Position numbers and translations under genes: made by a program. Under the pieces are notes generated by a model that was not told the DNA's origin, made no database searches, and saw nothing but the letters and a program-made list of their open reading frames with translations. This document shows, in pieces, positions 1 through 8,550 of a DNA stretch of 64,000 nt (position 1 is its first letter; every line of letters starts with the position of its first letter). The DNA comes from UBA5239 sp040391785 (GTDB taxonomy: Bacteria > Verrucomicrobiota > Lentisphaeria > Victivallales > Victivallaceae): contig JBEBXH010000014.1 of the NCBI GenBank assembly GCA_040391785.1, positions 25,160-89,159 of the forward strand, read 5' to 3'.

Positions 1-940
1 TGATATTGTTGAAGGTGTTCCACAGTTCGGCGGCCATTTTACCGACCGGCAGTCTCACCGAGGTCAGGTTGGCCGGTTGGAACGGGTCGCGGTAACCGTC
101 GATGCCGATCACACCGATCTGCTGCGGCACTTCGATGCCCGCCGTTCTCAGGCAATGCACCAGCAGGTCCGCCAGACGGTCGTTGTAGCAGATCATCACT
201 TCCGGTGCCTTGGCACTTTTCTTCAGTTTACGGGCCAGCGCCAGGCATTCCTCATAATTCGCCACTTCCCCGGTCAAGGACAATGAAATTCCTTGCCGTG
301 CGCCGATGGCTGTCTTCAAAAATTTGAGCCGTTCCGAGCCCGAGAACTGATGGCATTCGGCGTAACCGAGGTAGCCGATCTGCGTCGCGCCGAGCGAAAC
401 GGCGTGTTCTACCGCCAGCTCCATCACCCGCGTTTCGTTGAATGCGATGTCGCGGGCCACGTGGATCACCGGCACCTCATAATCTTCATACTGACTCAAG
501 ATATCGCTATTCACTTTGGGGTTGATCCGGGCAATGATCAAACCGTCGACGTTCCGCGACAGAAAGCTTTTCAGCAACTGCCGTTCCCGCTCGGAATCGT
601 TGGCCGAATAGGCATTGATGATCATGAAGCCGTTTTCCAGGAACAACTCGTCGACACCGGCGCTCAAACGCAGCGCGAACTCCGTATCGGAATCCTGCAG
701 GATCATACCGACATTGTGGCTGCGGCCCGAGACCAGCGTCCGGGCCGATTCGTTGGGGATGTAGCCGAGCTCGCTGATTGCCTTCTGGACCTTTTTACGG
801 GTGAGCTCGCTGACGCCGATATTCATGTCTTTGTTTTTGTTCAGAACCGCATACACCGCGGCCCGCGACACCCCCGCATGGGCGGCCACGTGCGAAATCG
901 TCATTCGCGGTTTACGGTTTTTTTCGATGCCAACAGTCAT
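1..940 (-). CDS. LacI-family transcriptional regulator (C-terminus cut by window edge)
   Basis: Translating the minus strand from the ATG at 938-940 gives an open frame to the window edge (313 codons, no stop), so the last residues are missing. Residues 13-60 form a LacI-type helix-turn-helix plus hinge (TISHVAAHAGVSRAAVYAVL, then ELGYIPNESARTL), followed by a periplasmic-binding-protein-like sensor domain (VGMILQDSD, NVDGLIIARI, PQQIGVIGIDGY). It is a DNA-binding repressor that senses a small ligand, probably a sugar. Its promoter carries two matching operators (959-1004), so autoregulation is likely. The alpha-galactosidase-like gene at 1211 diverges from it and is a plausible second target. 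An internal ATG at codon 13 is a possible alternative start. Family call is secure; the ligand is unknown. Confidence 0.9.
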   Translation of the reverse strand, partial: MTVGIEKNRKPRMTISHVAAHAGVSRAAVYAVLNKNKDMNIGVSELTRKKVQKAISELGYIPNESARTLVSGRSHNVGMILQDSDTEFALRLSAGVDELFLENGFMIINAYSANDSERERQLLKSFLSRNVDGLIIARINPKVNSDILSQYEDYEVPVIHVARDIAFNETRVMELAVEHAVSLGATQIGYLGYAECHQFSGSERLKFLKTAIGARQGISLSLTGEVANYEECLALARKLKKSAKAPEVMICYNDRLADLLVHCLRTAGIEVPQQIGVIGIDGYRDPFQPANLTSVRLPVGKMAAELWNTFNNI

Positions 941-958
941 TTTTCAATATTCCTCGAT

Positions 959-1009
959 ATTTCACGTGCAATATGCTACTATTATACAATATTGCACGTG
1001 AAATGTCAA
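959..1009 (-). promoter_or_regulatory. Sigma-70 promoter with two embedded LacI-type operators
   Basis: On the minus strand TTGACA (1009-1004) and TATAAT (986-981) are separated by exactly 17 bp. The spacer contains TTTCACGTGCAA, and a second inverted copy lies at 961-972, downstream of the start point. The two 16-bp arms, 959-974 and 989-1004, are perfect reverse complements with a 14-bp spacer. Each arm is itself a near-palindrome around CACGTG, with centres 32 bp apart (about three helical turns). One operator would block the polymerase and the other would lie just past +1. Confidence 0.85.
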
Positions 1010-1210
1010 TAGGGCAAATGAAAAATTTCGCGCTTTTTCTGAAAACCCGTCGTGCTCTCAACTCTTGGCAGACCACACATCTGTTTTTTGTGGATAAAAA
1101 AGTTCCCATGCGTGTTTTTCGCGTTCTTTCGTGTATTTCGTGGATTCGTTGAATTGAAAAAACGTTTTGCGGTGCTATCTTGCGGGTAATTATATTCAGG
1201 AGAATGTTTT

Positions 1211-2821
1211 ATGCAACTTGAACTGTGGAAAGACGGCGTGCGCGCATCGGCTTCGGCGGTGGCGTCCGAATTTGAGATTATCACCATTACTCCGCAGGAA
1301 AGCGGCATTGCCGAGCTGCATCTGGATATTCCGATTATCGACCTGCAGGGCTACTGGATTCCGGACAATCGCGCCCCGGTCGCCAAAATTCCGTGGGTCA
1401 TCGAAGCGAACAGCGCCGCACAGCGCGATTTCCCCTGGATCAGTTTTTTCAATACCTCGCAGGAAAACCGGATTTCGGTCGGGCTGGACTGCATTTACAG
1501 CGATGTGAAAATGGTCGCCAAAATGAATCAGGAAAGCTGCAATTACCAGCTCACAATCAAGGTCGCGGTTGACAAGCCGGGTCAGTCCTTCCGGGTGATC
1601 GTGAACCGCCGCCGCCAACCGTGGACGCAGTGCCTGCAGGACTGGCGCGAGGCGCTGAAGCTGCCCGCCGTTCAATACCCCGCCGGAGCGTGGGAACCGG
1701 TGTTCTGCACCTGGTACGCGGTTCACGCGGCCGTGACCCGGGACTGGGTGGAGCAGACCGCTGCCGAGGCCGCGAAGCTCGGTTTCGGCACTTATATCAT
1801 TGACGACGGCTGGTGCTTCGACGATATGAAGCGGGTTTCGCCGGAGACCATCGGCACCTGGTACGAAATGATCGGCGACTGGGAAGTTTCGAGCAAGAAA
1901 TTCCCGGATTTCGTCGAACACGTCAAGCGCGTTCAGGGCATGGGGCTCAGCTATATGCTGTGGGTCACGCCGTTCCTGATCGGGGTGAAGAGCCGCCTGT
2001 TCCAGCAGATCAAGGACTGCGTTTTTCCACGTTATGCCGAGGGCTGCCACACGTTTGACACCGCTAATATCGAAGCCGGCAAAATCATCATCGGCAAGCT
2101 CGCGGCGCTGATGGAAAACTATCCCCTCGACGGCCTGAAAATCGACTTCCTCGACTATGTGTTCCCGAATGTGGATGCGCCCCGCAGCGAAATTACCCGC
2201 AAATTCATTCAGGAACTCACCGATGCGGTGCGCGCGCCGAAGGCCGACGCCCTGATCGAGTTTCGCCAATCCTACGCCACCGTCGGCATGTTGCCCTACG
2301 GTACGCAATTCCGGGCCGGTGACGTGCCGTTTGACTTCGTCGATAACTTCCAGCGTCTGGCGCAGATCCGCGTCAGTATTGGCGACGGCGCTCCGGTTCA
2401 TGCGGACCCGGTTTACTGGCATCCGTGCGAAACCGAGGCCAATATCTCGCGCCACATGATCGCCTCGCTGCTCGGCGTGCCGATGCTCTCCATGGACCTG
2501 AATACCGTCAGCGAAAAACAGAAAGAGATCATTGCTCACTGGCTCGGGTTCTACAAGCGCCATTTCGATACGTTCACCACGGGCAAATGGGAAATCCGCT
2601 TCGGCGCCGCCGGAGTCGACTGGGCGGCAGTGACCGGCGAAAAATCGCGGATTGTCATCCTCGCCAACCATCACTGTTTGAGCGAGGCTGCCGCAGCCGG
2701 AAGCTATGTACTGAACCTCACGGCCGAAGAACTGAGCCTGCCGAATGCCGAGGCATATGACAGCCTCGGCAACCGTTGCGGCGGCAAGGCCGTTTCGGGC
2801 GGTTATTTACAACTGCGGTAA
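1211..2821 (+). CDS. Alpha-galactosidase-like glycoside hydrolase (GH36/melibiase type)
   Basis: 536 aa, no signal peptide, so probably cytoplasmic; AGGAGA lies 9 bp upstream of the ATG. The N-terminal 150 residues are beta-rich and are followed by a TIM barrel. GTYIIDDGW (about residues 195-202) and GLKIDFLDYV (about 305-315) match the GH36/GH27 pattern in which the Asp of the K-x-D strand is the nucleophile. The Asp in FRAGDVPFD (about 371-378) is a candidate acid/base. The predicted reaction is hydrolysis of terminal alpha-linked galactose or a related sugar. The gene diverges from a LacI repressor, and its 3' end overlaps the 3' end of larC by 19 bp. The 200-bp gap upstream holds the LacI promoter; I see no clean promoter for this gene. 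Exact substrate uncertain. Confidence 0.72.
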   Translation: MQLELWKDGVRASASAVASEFEIITITPQESGIAELHLDIPIIDLQGYWIPDNRAPVAKIPWVIEANSAAQRDFPWISFFNTSQENRISVGLDCIYSDVKMVAKMNQESCNYQLTIKVAVDKPGQSFRVIVNRRRQPWTQCLQDWREALKLPAVQYPAGAWEPVFCTWYAVHAAVTRDWVEQTAAEAAKLGFGTYIIDDGWCFDDMKRVSPETIGTWYEMIGDWEVSSKKFPDFVEHVKRVQGMGLSYMLWVTPFLIGVKSRLFQQIKDCVFPRYAEGCHTFDTANIEAGKIIIGKLAALMENYPLDGLKIDFLDYVFPNVDAPRSEITRKFIQELTDAVRAPKADALIEFRQSYATVGMLPYGTQFRAGDVPFDFVDNFQRLAQIRVSIGDGAPVHADPVYWHPCETEANISRHMIASLLGVPMLSMDLNTVSEKQKEIIAHWLGFYKRHFDTFTTGKWEIRFGAAGVDWAAVTGEKSRIVILANHHCLSEAAAAGSYVLNLTAEELSLPNAEAYDSLGNRCGGKAVSGGYLQLR

Positions 2822-3993
2822 ATTTCCTTAAGGGGAACTCCGGCGGCCTCGGCCAGACGGCGGCAGTCTTCGTATTCGGGCGAACGGCTGACCACTTTGC
2901 CGCGGCGGAGGCCCACCTTGACTTTGACCTTGCCGAACGGCGTTTCAACCTCCTCGAAGCGCCGTTCGAGGCAATGCCGCACCACCGGAATCTCCCGGAT
3001 GCCGAAGGTGGTGCTTTCCGCGAAAATCAGCTCGATCAGCGCCGCTTTTTTCGCCTCGTTCGCCAATACCGACAGCAGCATGGCGGGGCGCTGTTTCTTC
3101 ATCATCACCGGCGTTGTCCAGGCATCGGCGGCACCCGCAGCGAGCAGTTTTTCGGTCAGATAGCCGATCTGCTCCGGGGTTGAATCGTCGATATTGGTTT
3201 CGAGCAAGACGATCTGTTCGGCCGTATTGCCCGGGGTGTCCTCGTACAGCAGCGCCCGCAGCAGGTTCGGGCGGGTCTTGTAGACGTGTTTGCCGAAGCT
3301 GTTGGCAGCGGCGGTGATCCCGGCGGACGCGGAAACCGCCGCCTTGGGCCAGGCCGCCAGCAGCGCCGCCCCGGTGGGCGTGACCATTTCAAACGGCTCT
3401 TCCTCGCAGGGGCGCGACTTGAGCTCGGTCAGCAGCTCGGCGGTAGCGGGCGCCGGCACCGGATAAATCCCATGCGCGCACTTCACCAGCCCCGAGCCGG
3501 TCGGCAATGACGACACTGACACCGCGTCGATCCCCAGCATGTCGTAAGCCAGGCAGCAGCCGATGATATCGACAATGGAGTCAACCGCGCCGACCTCGTG
3601 GAAGTGGATTTCATCCATCGGCTTGCCGTGGATTTTGGCCTCGGCTGCGGCGAGCTTGGAGAATACCGCAATCGACATTTCCTTGACCCGGTCGTTCAAT
3701 TTACTTGATTGGATGATCTCCCGGATCTCGCGGAAACTGCGCCCGTGATGGTGATGATGCTCGTGTTCGTGCTCATGATCGTGGTGGTGATGATGCTCGT
3801 GAATATCCACCGAGGCCTGTATGCCGTTGATGCCGAATGATTCATAAGGCTTGCTGTTGATCTCGAAATCGTCGGGAATCAGTGCCGACAACTGGCGGTT
3901 CAGTTCCGCCGCATCCGCGCCCAGCCCGATCAAAGTACCGAGCAGCATATCGCCGGAAGCGCCGCCGACACTGTCAAAACGTATGATTTTCAT
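2803..3993 (-). CDS. larC: Nickel-pincer cofactor biosynthesis protein LarC
   Basis: 396 aa. The N-terminus MKIIRFDSVGGASGDMLLG, HFHEVGAVDSIVDIIG and GSGLVKCAHGIYPVPAPAT are characteristic of LarC/DUF111. LarC is the CTP-dependent nickel-insertion enzyme that completes the Ni-pincer cofactor of lactate racemase-type enzymes. A His-rich stretch at about residues 64-84 (HEHHHHHDHEHEHEHHHHH) probably binds or buffers nickel. It is one continuous frame here, whereas some lactobacilli make the LarC1/LarC2 fusion by frameshifting. A GAGGA ribosome site precedes the ATG. No larA, larB or larE is visible, so the target enzyme must be elsewhere in the genome. Confidence 0.93.
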   Translation of the reverse strand: MKIIRFDSVGGASGDMLLGTLIGLGADAAELNRQLSALIPDDFEINSKPYESFGINGIQASVDIHEHHHHHDHEHEHEHHHHHGRSFREIREIIQSSKLNDRVKEMSIAVFSKLAAAEAKIHGKPMDEIHFHEVGAVDSIVDIIGCCLAYDMLGIDAVSVSSLPTGSGLVKCAHGIYPVPAPATAELLTELKSRPCEEEPFEMVTPTGAALLAAWPKAAVSASAGITAAANSFGKHVYKTRPNLLRALLYEDTPGNTAEQIVLLETNIDDSTPEQIGYLTEKLLAAGAADAWTTPVMMKKQRPAMLLSVLANEAKKAALIELIFAESTTFGIREIPVVRHCLERRFEEVETPFGKVKVKVGLRRGKVVSRSPEYEDCRRLAEAAGVPLKEIYRSCK

Positions 3994-4109
3994 AAGATTA
4001 TTATCCTCAAAATATGATTGGTATTATAGTAGTTCAAAGGACCGGATATTCAATCCCGGATTCGATTTCTCGGCAATTTTATTTTACATAATTATCCTGG
4101 TCATACAGT

Positions 4110-4138
4110 TTGCAAAGCAGATATAGTTCCTATATATT
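4110..4138 (+). promoter_or_regulatory. Predicted sigma-70 promoter for the small ORF at 4171
   Basis: TTGCAA (4110-4115) and TATATT (4133-4138) are separated by 17 bp, 32 bp upstream of the start codon. No operator-like palindrome was noticed. Confidence 0.55.
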
Positions 4139-4170
4139 CCAGAGTACACATTTCAACAAAGGAGTTTACA

Positions 4171-4401
4171 ATGAAAAATGCGATCACGATTCTGGCTGTC
4201 TCAACCGTCATTGCGATGCTGGTCCTGATTATCGGCTGGACCTCAGACACTCAAAGCAACCAGCCGGCCAAATTTATGATGATGGGGGCGGAAGGAGCAA
4301 ACAGGAAAATAATCATCAAAATTGATACCCAAACCGGAAATACCAGCTATCTGGACCTTAATTCCACTCCTCTCCAATGGAAAATCATAAAAGATAATTG
4401 A
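4171..4401 (+). CDS. Small secreted or membrane-anchored hypothetical protein
   Basis: 76 aa with an AAAGGAG ribosome site 6-8 bp upstream of the ATG. Residues 5-23 (ITILAVSTVIAMLVLIIGW) form one hydrophobic segment, acting as signal peptide or N-terminal anchor. The remaining 50 residues are polar and include the repetitive MMMG and IIIKIDTQTG. I recognise no family. Its own promoter, good ribosome site and matching codon use suggest it is expressed. It precedes the secreted protease gene by 111 bp, but that gene has a separate promoter, so co-function is not established. Confidence 0.6.
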   Translation: MKNAITILAVSTVIAMLVLIIGWTSDTQSNQPAKFMMMGAEGANRKIIIKIDTQTGNTSYLDLNSTPLQWKIIKDN

Positions 4402-4450
4402 ACAGTAGCACTGCCGTTGTGAATTTTGCCTGGTTTTCTTTTTTTCAGGG

Positions 4451-4479
4451 TTGATATTTTCGTGAAATTGAGTTAAAAT
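4451..4479 (+). promoter_or_regulatory. Predicted sigma-70 promoter for the protease gene
   Basis: TTGATA (4451-4456), 17-bp spacer, TAAAAT (4474-4479), 33 bp ahead of the chosen ATG. Confidence 0.6.
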
Positions 4480-4512
4480 ATCCTTGAGACTCAAAAACTA
4501 TAGGTGGTGGTA

Positions 4513-6696
4513 ATGAAATTAGCAGGGGCTGTGATGGTTCTGTTGTGCTGCGCTCTCTGCGCGGCTGATGCTGTGGTGAAAATTAAAGGGGTTGAATTCC
4601 GCGACCCGGTACTCTCGCCGACCGATGACGGCAAGGTGAAGGTAACCACGGTTTACGGTGAAAAAATCGTCGATTACAGCGATATTGATCCCATCGATAT
4701 CAAGGCCAAAAACCGCCTGTATTCCGGCTATAAACTGGAGTCGATGACCAATGACCGCATATCGTTGAGCCATGATGGCGTCACCATCCGGATCAAGCTC
4801 GAAGACCTGAGCGGCGAATACCGCCCGATGTTCGGCCTGCCCGCCGCCGAGGGCGAAAAAACGGAAACCCCCGCGGCTCAAGCTGAGGTCAAGGAAGCAG
4901 ACAATACTCCGCAGGAATCTGCACCTATTGAGAAAAGTGATTTTTATCTTGCCGGCGAAAAATTCCGCGAAGAGTTGATTGAGGCCATGGCGAATTTCAC
5001 CACTCCGGCAGCACCTGCTCCTCAGCAGGGAAATCGCAATAATGCCAACTCCGGCGTGATGAGAAGTGTCATGTTCATCGTGGACGAAGGAAAGAGTGCC
5101 GGCAGCGGTTTTCTCTGTAATTTATGGGGTATCCCGGTGGTTATCACCAATGCTCATGTTTTCGTGACCGCGGAGAAGCCGACCATGCAGGACGGCATGC
5201 ACAATGAGTATAAAGCGCTGGCCGTACTGGTGTCGCCTATCCGCGACCTGGCCATCATCAAGGTTGACGTTCCGAAAAGTGCGCGGCTGCTGGAGCTGAA
5301 TTATCATGTGGATGAACTGCAGAACAACGCTTTTCTGACGGCCTTCGGCAACAGCCTGGGTGATGGTGTGTCCACCCAGCTGAATGGCAACCTGGTTGGC
5401 ATCGGCCCCACTCAAATCGAAATTACCGCGCCCATCGTCGGCGGCAACAGCGGCGGCCCGGTCGTCTGCAATAACCTGGTCATCGGGGTCAGCACCTACG
5501 GTAAATTGGTTCGCGACGACATATGGCAGCAGGGGTCGCCCTTCGAGGCGCAATACACCAGAGCCGGTTACCGTTACGAGAAAAAGCCAGTCATCCGGCG
5601 CTTTGCCACCAGGGCGGATAATATCAATCCCGAGCGTCTGGAAGTATTCGACGGCACCATGCAGTACAAGGACCTGAAACTCTACCGCGACCTTACCAAA
5701 GCTTTTACTGTGTTTCTGCAAGAAGCCGTAAAAAGTGAAAACCCGTTGGCTCCGGAAGCGATCGCCAATCGTATTTACGCTCCGTTCGGCGAGTTTTATA
5801 AATACAAAAGCCATGTCGGATACATCAATGAAATGCTGGAAAAGGTTATCGAAGCCCAGAACCTCATTTTCAGCAGACTGGAAATTTCACTCAATTACTC
5901 GACTGACGCGGAAAAACGCGCCGCCAACAACTTTTTCCAGAAAACGGTCCGCTTCCGCAAAGGCTACTATGACTGTGTAGTCTGCAGCGGCCGTGGCAAG
6001 AAAAACACCACATCCTTGGGGTTGAATGAACGCTCGAATACCGGCGATGGCATCTGTACCGAATGCCGGGGTAAGGGACGGTATATCGGTACTTACTATG
6101 ATGCACCGCGCGGTTTCAACCCGGGCATCATTCCGGTCAGCAAGGATTCGTTTGGCGGCATACGGCTCGGCTGGACCCGCGACATGCTGAAAAATTCGCT
6201 GAAAAACGATGATTCATGGTTTGAACTCAACTTTGCCGGCGCCGTGACCAGAATAAGCTTCGAGCGCAATCCTGTAACTGCCATGGCTCGCGAGAGTGTG
6301 GTGTATCTCACCATGGACAAGCTTACGGAAGTTGTCCTGGTTTTCGACTACACGGCCAGCTTGGTGGATGAACTGGAAAAGGGTTTTCAGAAGCAGTTTG
6401 GGGAACCGGCCTATAAGCTGGAAAATGACTCCTTGGTCAAAATTCTTTTTAAGAACGACAGCCAAACCGTGGAGATTTTGTGGACTACTGGCGGCAAAGG
6501 GGTCAGCGTGCGCTGGTATCAGAATGTGTTGTTCAGCTACAAGCAGCTTATCATCAATGATATGGGTGGTAATCCATATGTCACCGGCAAGGGTCGTGAT
6601 TTCGTGGTGAACAATCAACGGAAAGCTCAGGATGACGGCAGAAGTGGATTGAGCACCCAACCCTCCCGCACTTCCCGCAATTACAACGTCCGCTGA
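4513..6696 (+). CDS. Secreted trypsin-like serine protease with DnaJ-type zinc motif
   Basis: 727 aa. I chose the ATG at 4513 rather than the in-frame GTG at 4504 because AGGTGG (4502-4507) sits 5 bp ahead of it. A signal peptide ends near CALCAADA. After a 150-residue N-terminal region comes an S1C/HtrA-like protease domain: GSGFLCNLWGIPVVITNAHV (His), IRDLAIIKV (Asp) and IVGGNSGGPVV (Ser), so the triad looks intact. Residues about 490-525 hold paired CxxCxGxG motifs (CVVCSGRGKK, CTECRGKG), as in the DnaJ zinc finger. The C-terminal 170 residues resemble no family I know, and there is no obvious PDZ domain. Envelope proteolysis or quality control is the likely role. The gene stands alone and ends at a bidirectional terminator. 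Confidence 0.75.
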   Translation: MKLAGAVMVLLCCALCAADAVVKIKGVEFRDPVLSPTDDGKVKVTTVYGEKIVDYSDIDPIDIKAKNRLYSGYKLESMTNDRISLSHDGVTIRIKLEDLSGEYRPMFGLPAAEGEKTETPAAQAEVKEADNTPQESAPIEKSDFYLAGEKFREELIEAMANFTTPAAPAPQQGNRNNANSGVMRSVMFIVDEGKSAGSGFLCNLWGIPVVITNAHVFVTAEKPTMQDGMHNEYKALAVLVSPIRDLAIIKVDVPKSARLLELNYHVDELQNNAFLTAFGNSLGDGVSTQLNGNLVGIGPTQIEITAPIVGGNSGGPVVCNNLVIGVSTYGKLVRDDIWQQGSPFEAQYTRAGYRYEKKPVIRRFATRADNINPERLEVFDGTMQYKDLKLYRDLTKAFTVFLQEAVKSENPLAPEAIANRIYAPFGEFYKYKSHVGYINEMLEKVIEAQNLIFSRLEISLNYSTDAEKRAANNFFQKTVRFRKGYYDCVVCSGRGKKNTTSLGLNERSNTGDGICTECRGKGRYIGTYYDAPRGFNPGIIPVSKDSFGGIRLGWTRDMLKNSLKNDDSWFELNFAGAVTRISFERNPVTAMARESVVYLTMDKLTEVVLVFDYTASLVDELEKGFQKQFGEPAYKLENDSLVKILFKNDSQTVEILWTTGGKGVSVRWYQNVLFSYKQLIINDMGGNPYVTGKGRDFVVNNQRKAQDDGRSGLSTQPSRTSRNYNVR

Positions 6697-6712
6697 GCAA
6701 TTTTCAGCACAA

Positions 6713-6748
6713 AAAATCCGCCGAACTACTTTGAGTCCGGCGGATTTT
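6713..6748. terminator. Bidirectional intrinsic terminator
   Basis: A perfect 11-bp stem, AAAATCCGCCG (6713-6723) with CGGCGGATTTT (6738-6748), has A/T tails on both sides. The stem extends further with one mismatch. It separates convergent genes and can serve both. Confidence 0.85.
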
Positions 6749-6759
6749 CAATTTCTTGC

Positions 6760-7506
6760 TCAGCGGCCGAGCAGTTTTTTCAGGTGAGCGATGCTGATGG
6801 CGGCGCTTTCGAACTGCGGGCGCTTGCAGACGTCCTGTTCGTAAATCAACCATTCGCAAATTGTGTCGCGGGCGGCTTCTATGCAGGCGGTGAGGTCGAT
6901 TTTGCCGTTGCCGAGTTCGGTGAATGAACCGTCTTCCTTGTCCATATCCTTCATGTGGACTTGCGGCAGGCGATTCGCGTATTTCCTGATGTAGCGTACC
7001 GGGCATTCTTCGCCCTTCACTACCCAGTAAACGTCCAGCTCGGCCTGAACCTGCTGCGCGTTGGTGCGGTCAAAAATGATATCCAGCGCGTATTCGCCGC
7101 CAATCTTCTCGAATTCCGCCGCGTGGTTGTGATAGGTGAACTGCAGTCCGCGCGCGGCGGCGGCTTTGCCCACTGTGGCGCATTGATCGACCACATCGTC
7201 GATGATTTCGCTGAACTTGCCGCCGCGGCTGATCGTCACATATTTGCAGCCGAGTGCTTTGGCGTAATCGAAGACTTTGTTGTCCGGATCGTTGAAGTCG
7301 TTGGCGGAGACATGCATGCCGCAGGTTTTCAACCCGATTTCTTTGGTGAACGCCGCCAGTTCGTCCGGCTCCATGCCGCCGAAATTGAAGGCGAATTCCG
7401 CGCCGTCACAGCCGAGCTTGACCAGTTCTTTCAGCACACCTTTGAAGTCCTGCTGCAGGGGTTCGCGGATGGTGTAGAGCTGAATACCGATTTTCATATC
7501 TTTCAT
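6760..7506 (-). CDS. Sugar phosphate isomerase/epimerase (xylose isomerase-like TIM barrel)
   Basis: 248 aa, last gene of the seven-gene minus-strand operon that starts at 15323. MKIGIQLYTIREPLQQDF, GCDGAEFAFNFGG and YHNHAAEFEKI are typical of the AP_endonuc_2/IolE-like TIM-barrel family, which isomerises, epimerises or dehydrates sugars and inositols with a divalent metal. Likely metal ligands are in YHNHAAEF, AELDVYWV and VHMKDMD. AGGA lies 8 bp before the ATG and the gap to the previous gene is 10 bp. The family is secure; the substrate is not. Confidence 0.82.
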   Translation of the reverse strand: MKDMKIGIQLYTIREPLQQDFKGVLKELVKLGCDGAEFAFNFGGMEPDELAAFTKEIGLKTCGMHVSANDFNDPDNKVFDYAKALGCKYVTISRGGKFSEIIDDVVDQCATVGKAAAARGLQFTYHNHAAEFEKIGGEYALDIIFDRTNAQQVQAELDVYWVVKGEECPVRYIRKYANRLPQVHMKDMDKEDGSFTELGNGKIDLTACIEAARDTICEWLIYEQDVCKRPQFESAAISIAHLKKLLGR

Positions 7507-7516
7507 GGTATTGTTC

Positions 7517-8548
7517 CTATTTCAGCATCATGCTGAGGATGTAATAATTGAGTTCTTCGTAATCGCGCTCGGCCTGCAGCTTGGCGATCATTTTGTCGTC
7601 CAGCGAACGGCTGATTTCGAGCAGTTTCAGGAAGATTTTGCGGCTGTAGTCGAGATGCTTCAGCGCGGTTTTGTCCTTCTGCGTACGCATCACTTTCACG
7701 TCCAGCCCGACCCATTCGCCGTTCTGGCCGAAGCCGTTTTTGTCGAGCACGCGCACCTGGTTCAAGGCGCGACGCGGATCGACTGCGCCGAAGGTCAAAT
7801 CCTGGTCGAATTTCAGGCTGTTCTGGTCGTTCAAATGCACGCTCCAGAGCTTCTTGTGCGCCATGGCGAAACCCATTTCGTCGGAGGGCGAGAGGTTCGC
7901 GAGCAGCGCGTGGGCGGTCTCGATCAGGCAGCCGATACGGCTCGGATCGGAGGTCATCAGCCCCATCGCGATCGCGTGGCCGATGGTCGGGATGTAGGTG
8001 TGGTCCATCGGCTCGTTCGGCTTCGACTCGATCATCACGCGAACGTTCTTGTCGTAGTCGAGAACCATCTGCAGCGCTTCGGCGATTTTTTCGGTGGCCC
8101 AGGCGGGGTCTTTCGCCTCGCGGATGTAGGTGCCTTCGCGCGCCAGCCACAGCACGATGTTCTTGGTGCCGAGGGCGTTGGCGATATCGACGGTGCGTTT
8201 GGTGCGGTCGAGCGCGTACTGGCGGCACTTCGGGCAATTGCTGGTGTAGCCGCCGTCGACGGTACGCGGGTCCATCCACAGGCGCGGCGCGACGAATTCG
8301 GCGGTCAGGCCGTGGCCGTCGAGCACTTTTTTGACCGCGGCGGCTTCTTTGATGATCTGCTTCGGGGTCAGTTCGTCCATGTTCGGCACGGCGTCGTCGT
8401 CGTGGAACTGCACGCCGTCGAAGCCCATTTTCTTGTACATTTTGAGCTTGGCGTTGAACTCGATGCTCTGGCGCACTTCCGGGCCGAACGGGTCCGCACC
8501 CTCGTGGATGTTCCACGGGCCAAATGAAAATCTGAATACTCCTGCCAT
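7517..8548 (-). CDS. Xylose isomerase-like protein
   Basis: 343 aa. FSFGPWNIHEGADPFGP, GFDGVQFHDDDAVP (His49 followed by an Asp triplet), VMIESKPNEP and VHLNDQ follow the order and spacing of XylA active-site motifs, including the catalytic His, the metal-binding Glu and Asp, and the proline-rich loop. Length is near the shorter, class I XylA group (about 390 aa). It probably interconverts an aldose and a ketose in the operon's pathway; xylose itself is not proven, since no xylulokinase is nearby. The start is 2 bp after the upstream gene's stop codon, so the genes are translationally coupled. A sugar other than xylose is a real alternative. Confidence 0.8.
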   Translation of the reverse strand: MAGVFRFSFGPWNIHEGADPFGPEVRQSIEFNAKLKMYKKMGFDGVQFHDDDAVPNMDELTPKQIIKEAAAVKKVLDGHGLTAEFVAPRLWMDPRTVDGGYTSNCPKCRQYALDRTKRTVDIANALGTKNIVLWLAREGTYIREAKDPAWATEKIAEALQMVLDYDKNVRVMIESKPNEPMDHTYIPTIGHAIAMGLMTSDPSRIGCLIETAHALLANLSPSDEMGFAMAHKKLWSVHLNDQNSLKFDQDLTFGAVDPRRALNQVRVLDKNGFGQNGEWVGLDVKVMRTQKDKTALKHLDYSRKIFLKLLEISRSLDDKMIAKLQAERDYEELNYYILSMMLK

Positions 8549-8550
8549 AG

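Noticed and set aside
293..1012. Plus-strand ORF of 239 aa opposite the LacI gene
   Set aside because: It lies antisense to a clear LacI coding frame, has low-complexity composition and no ribosome site.
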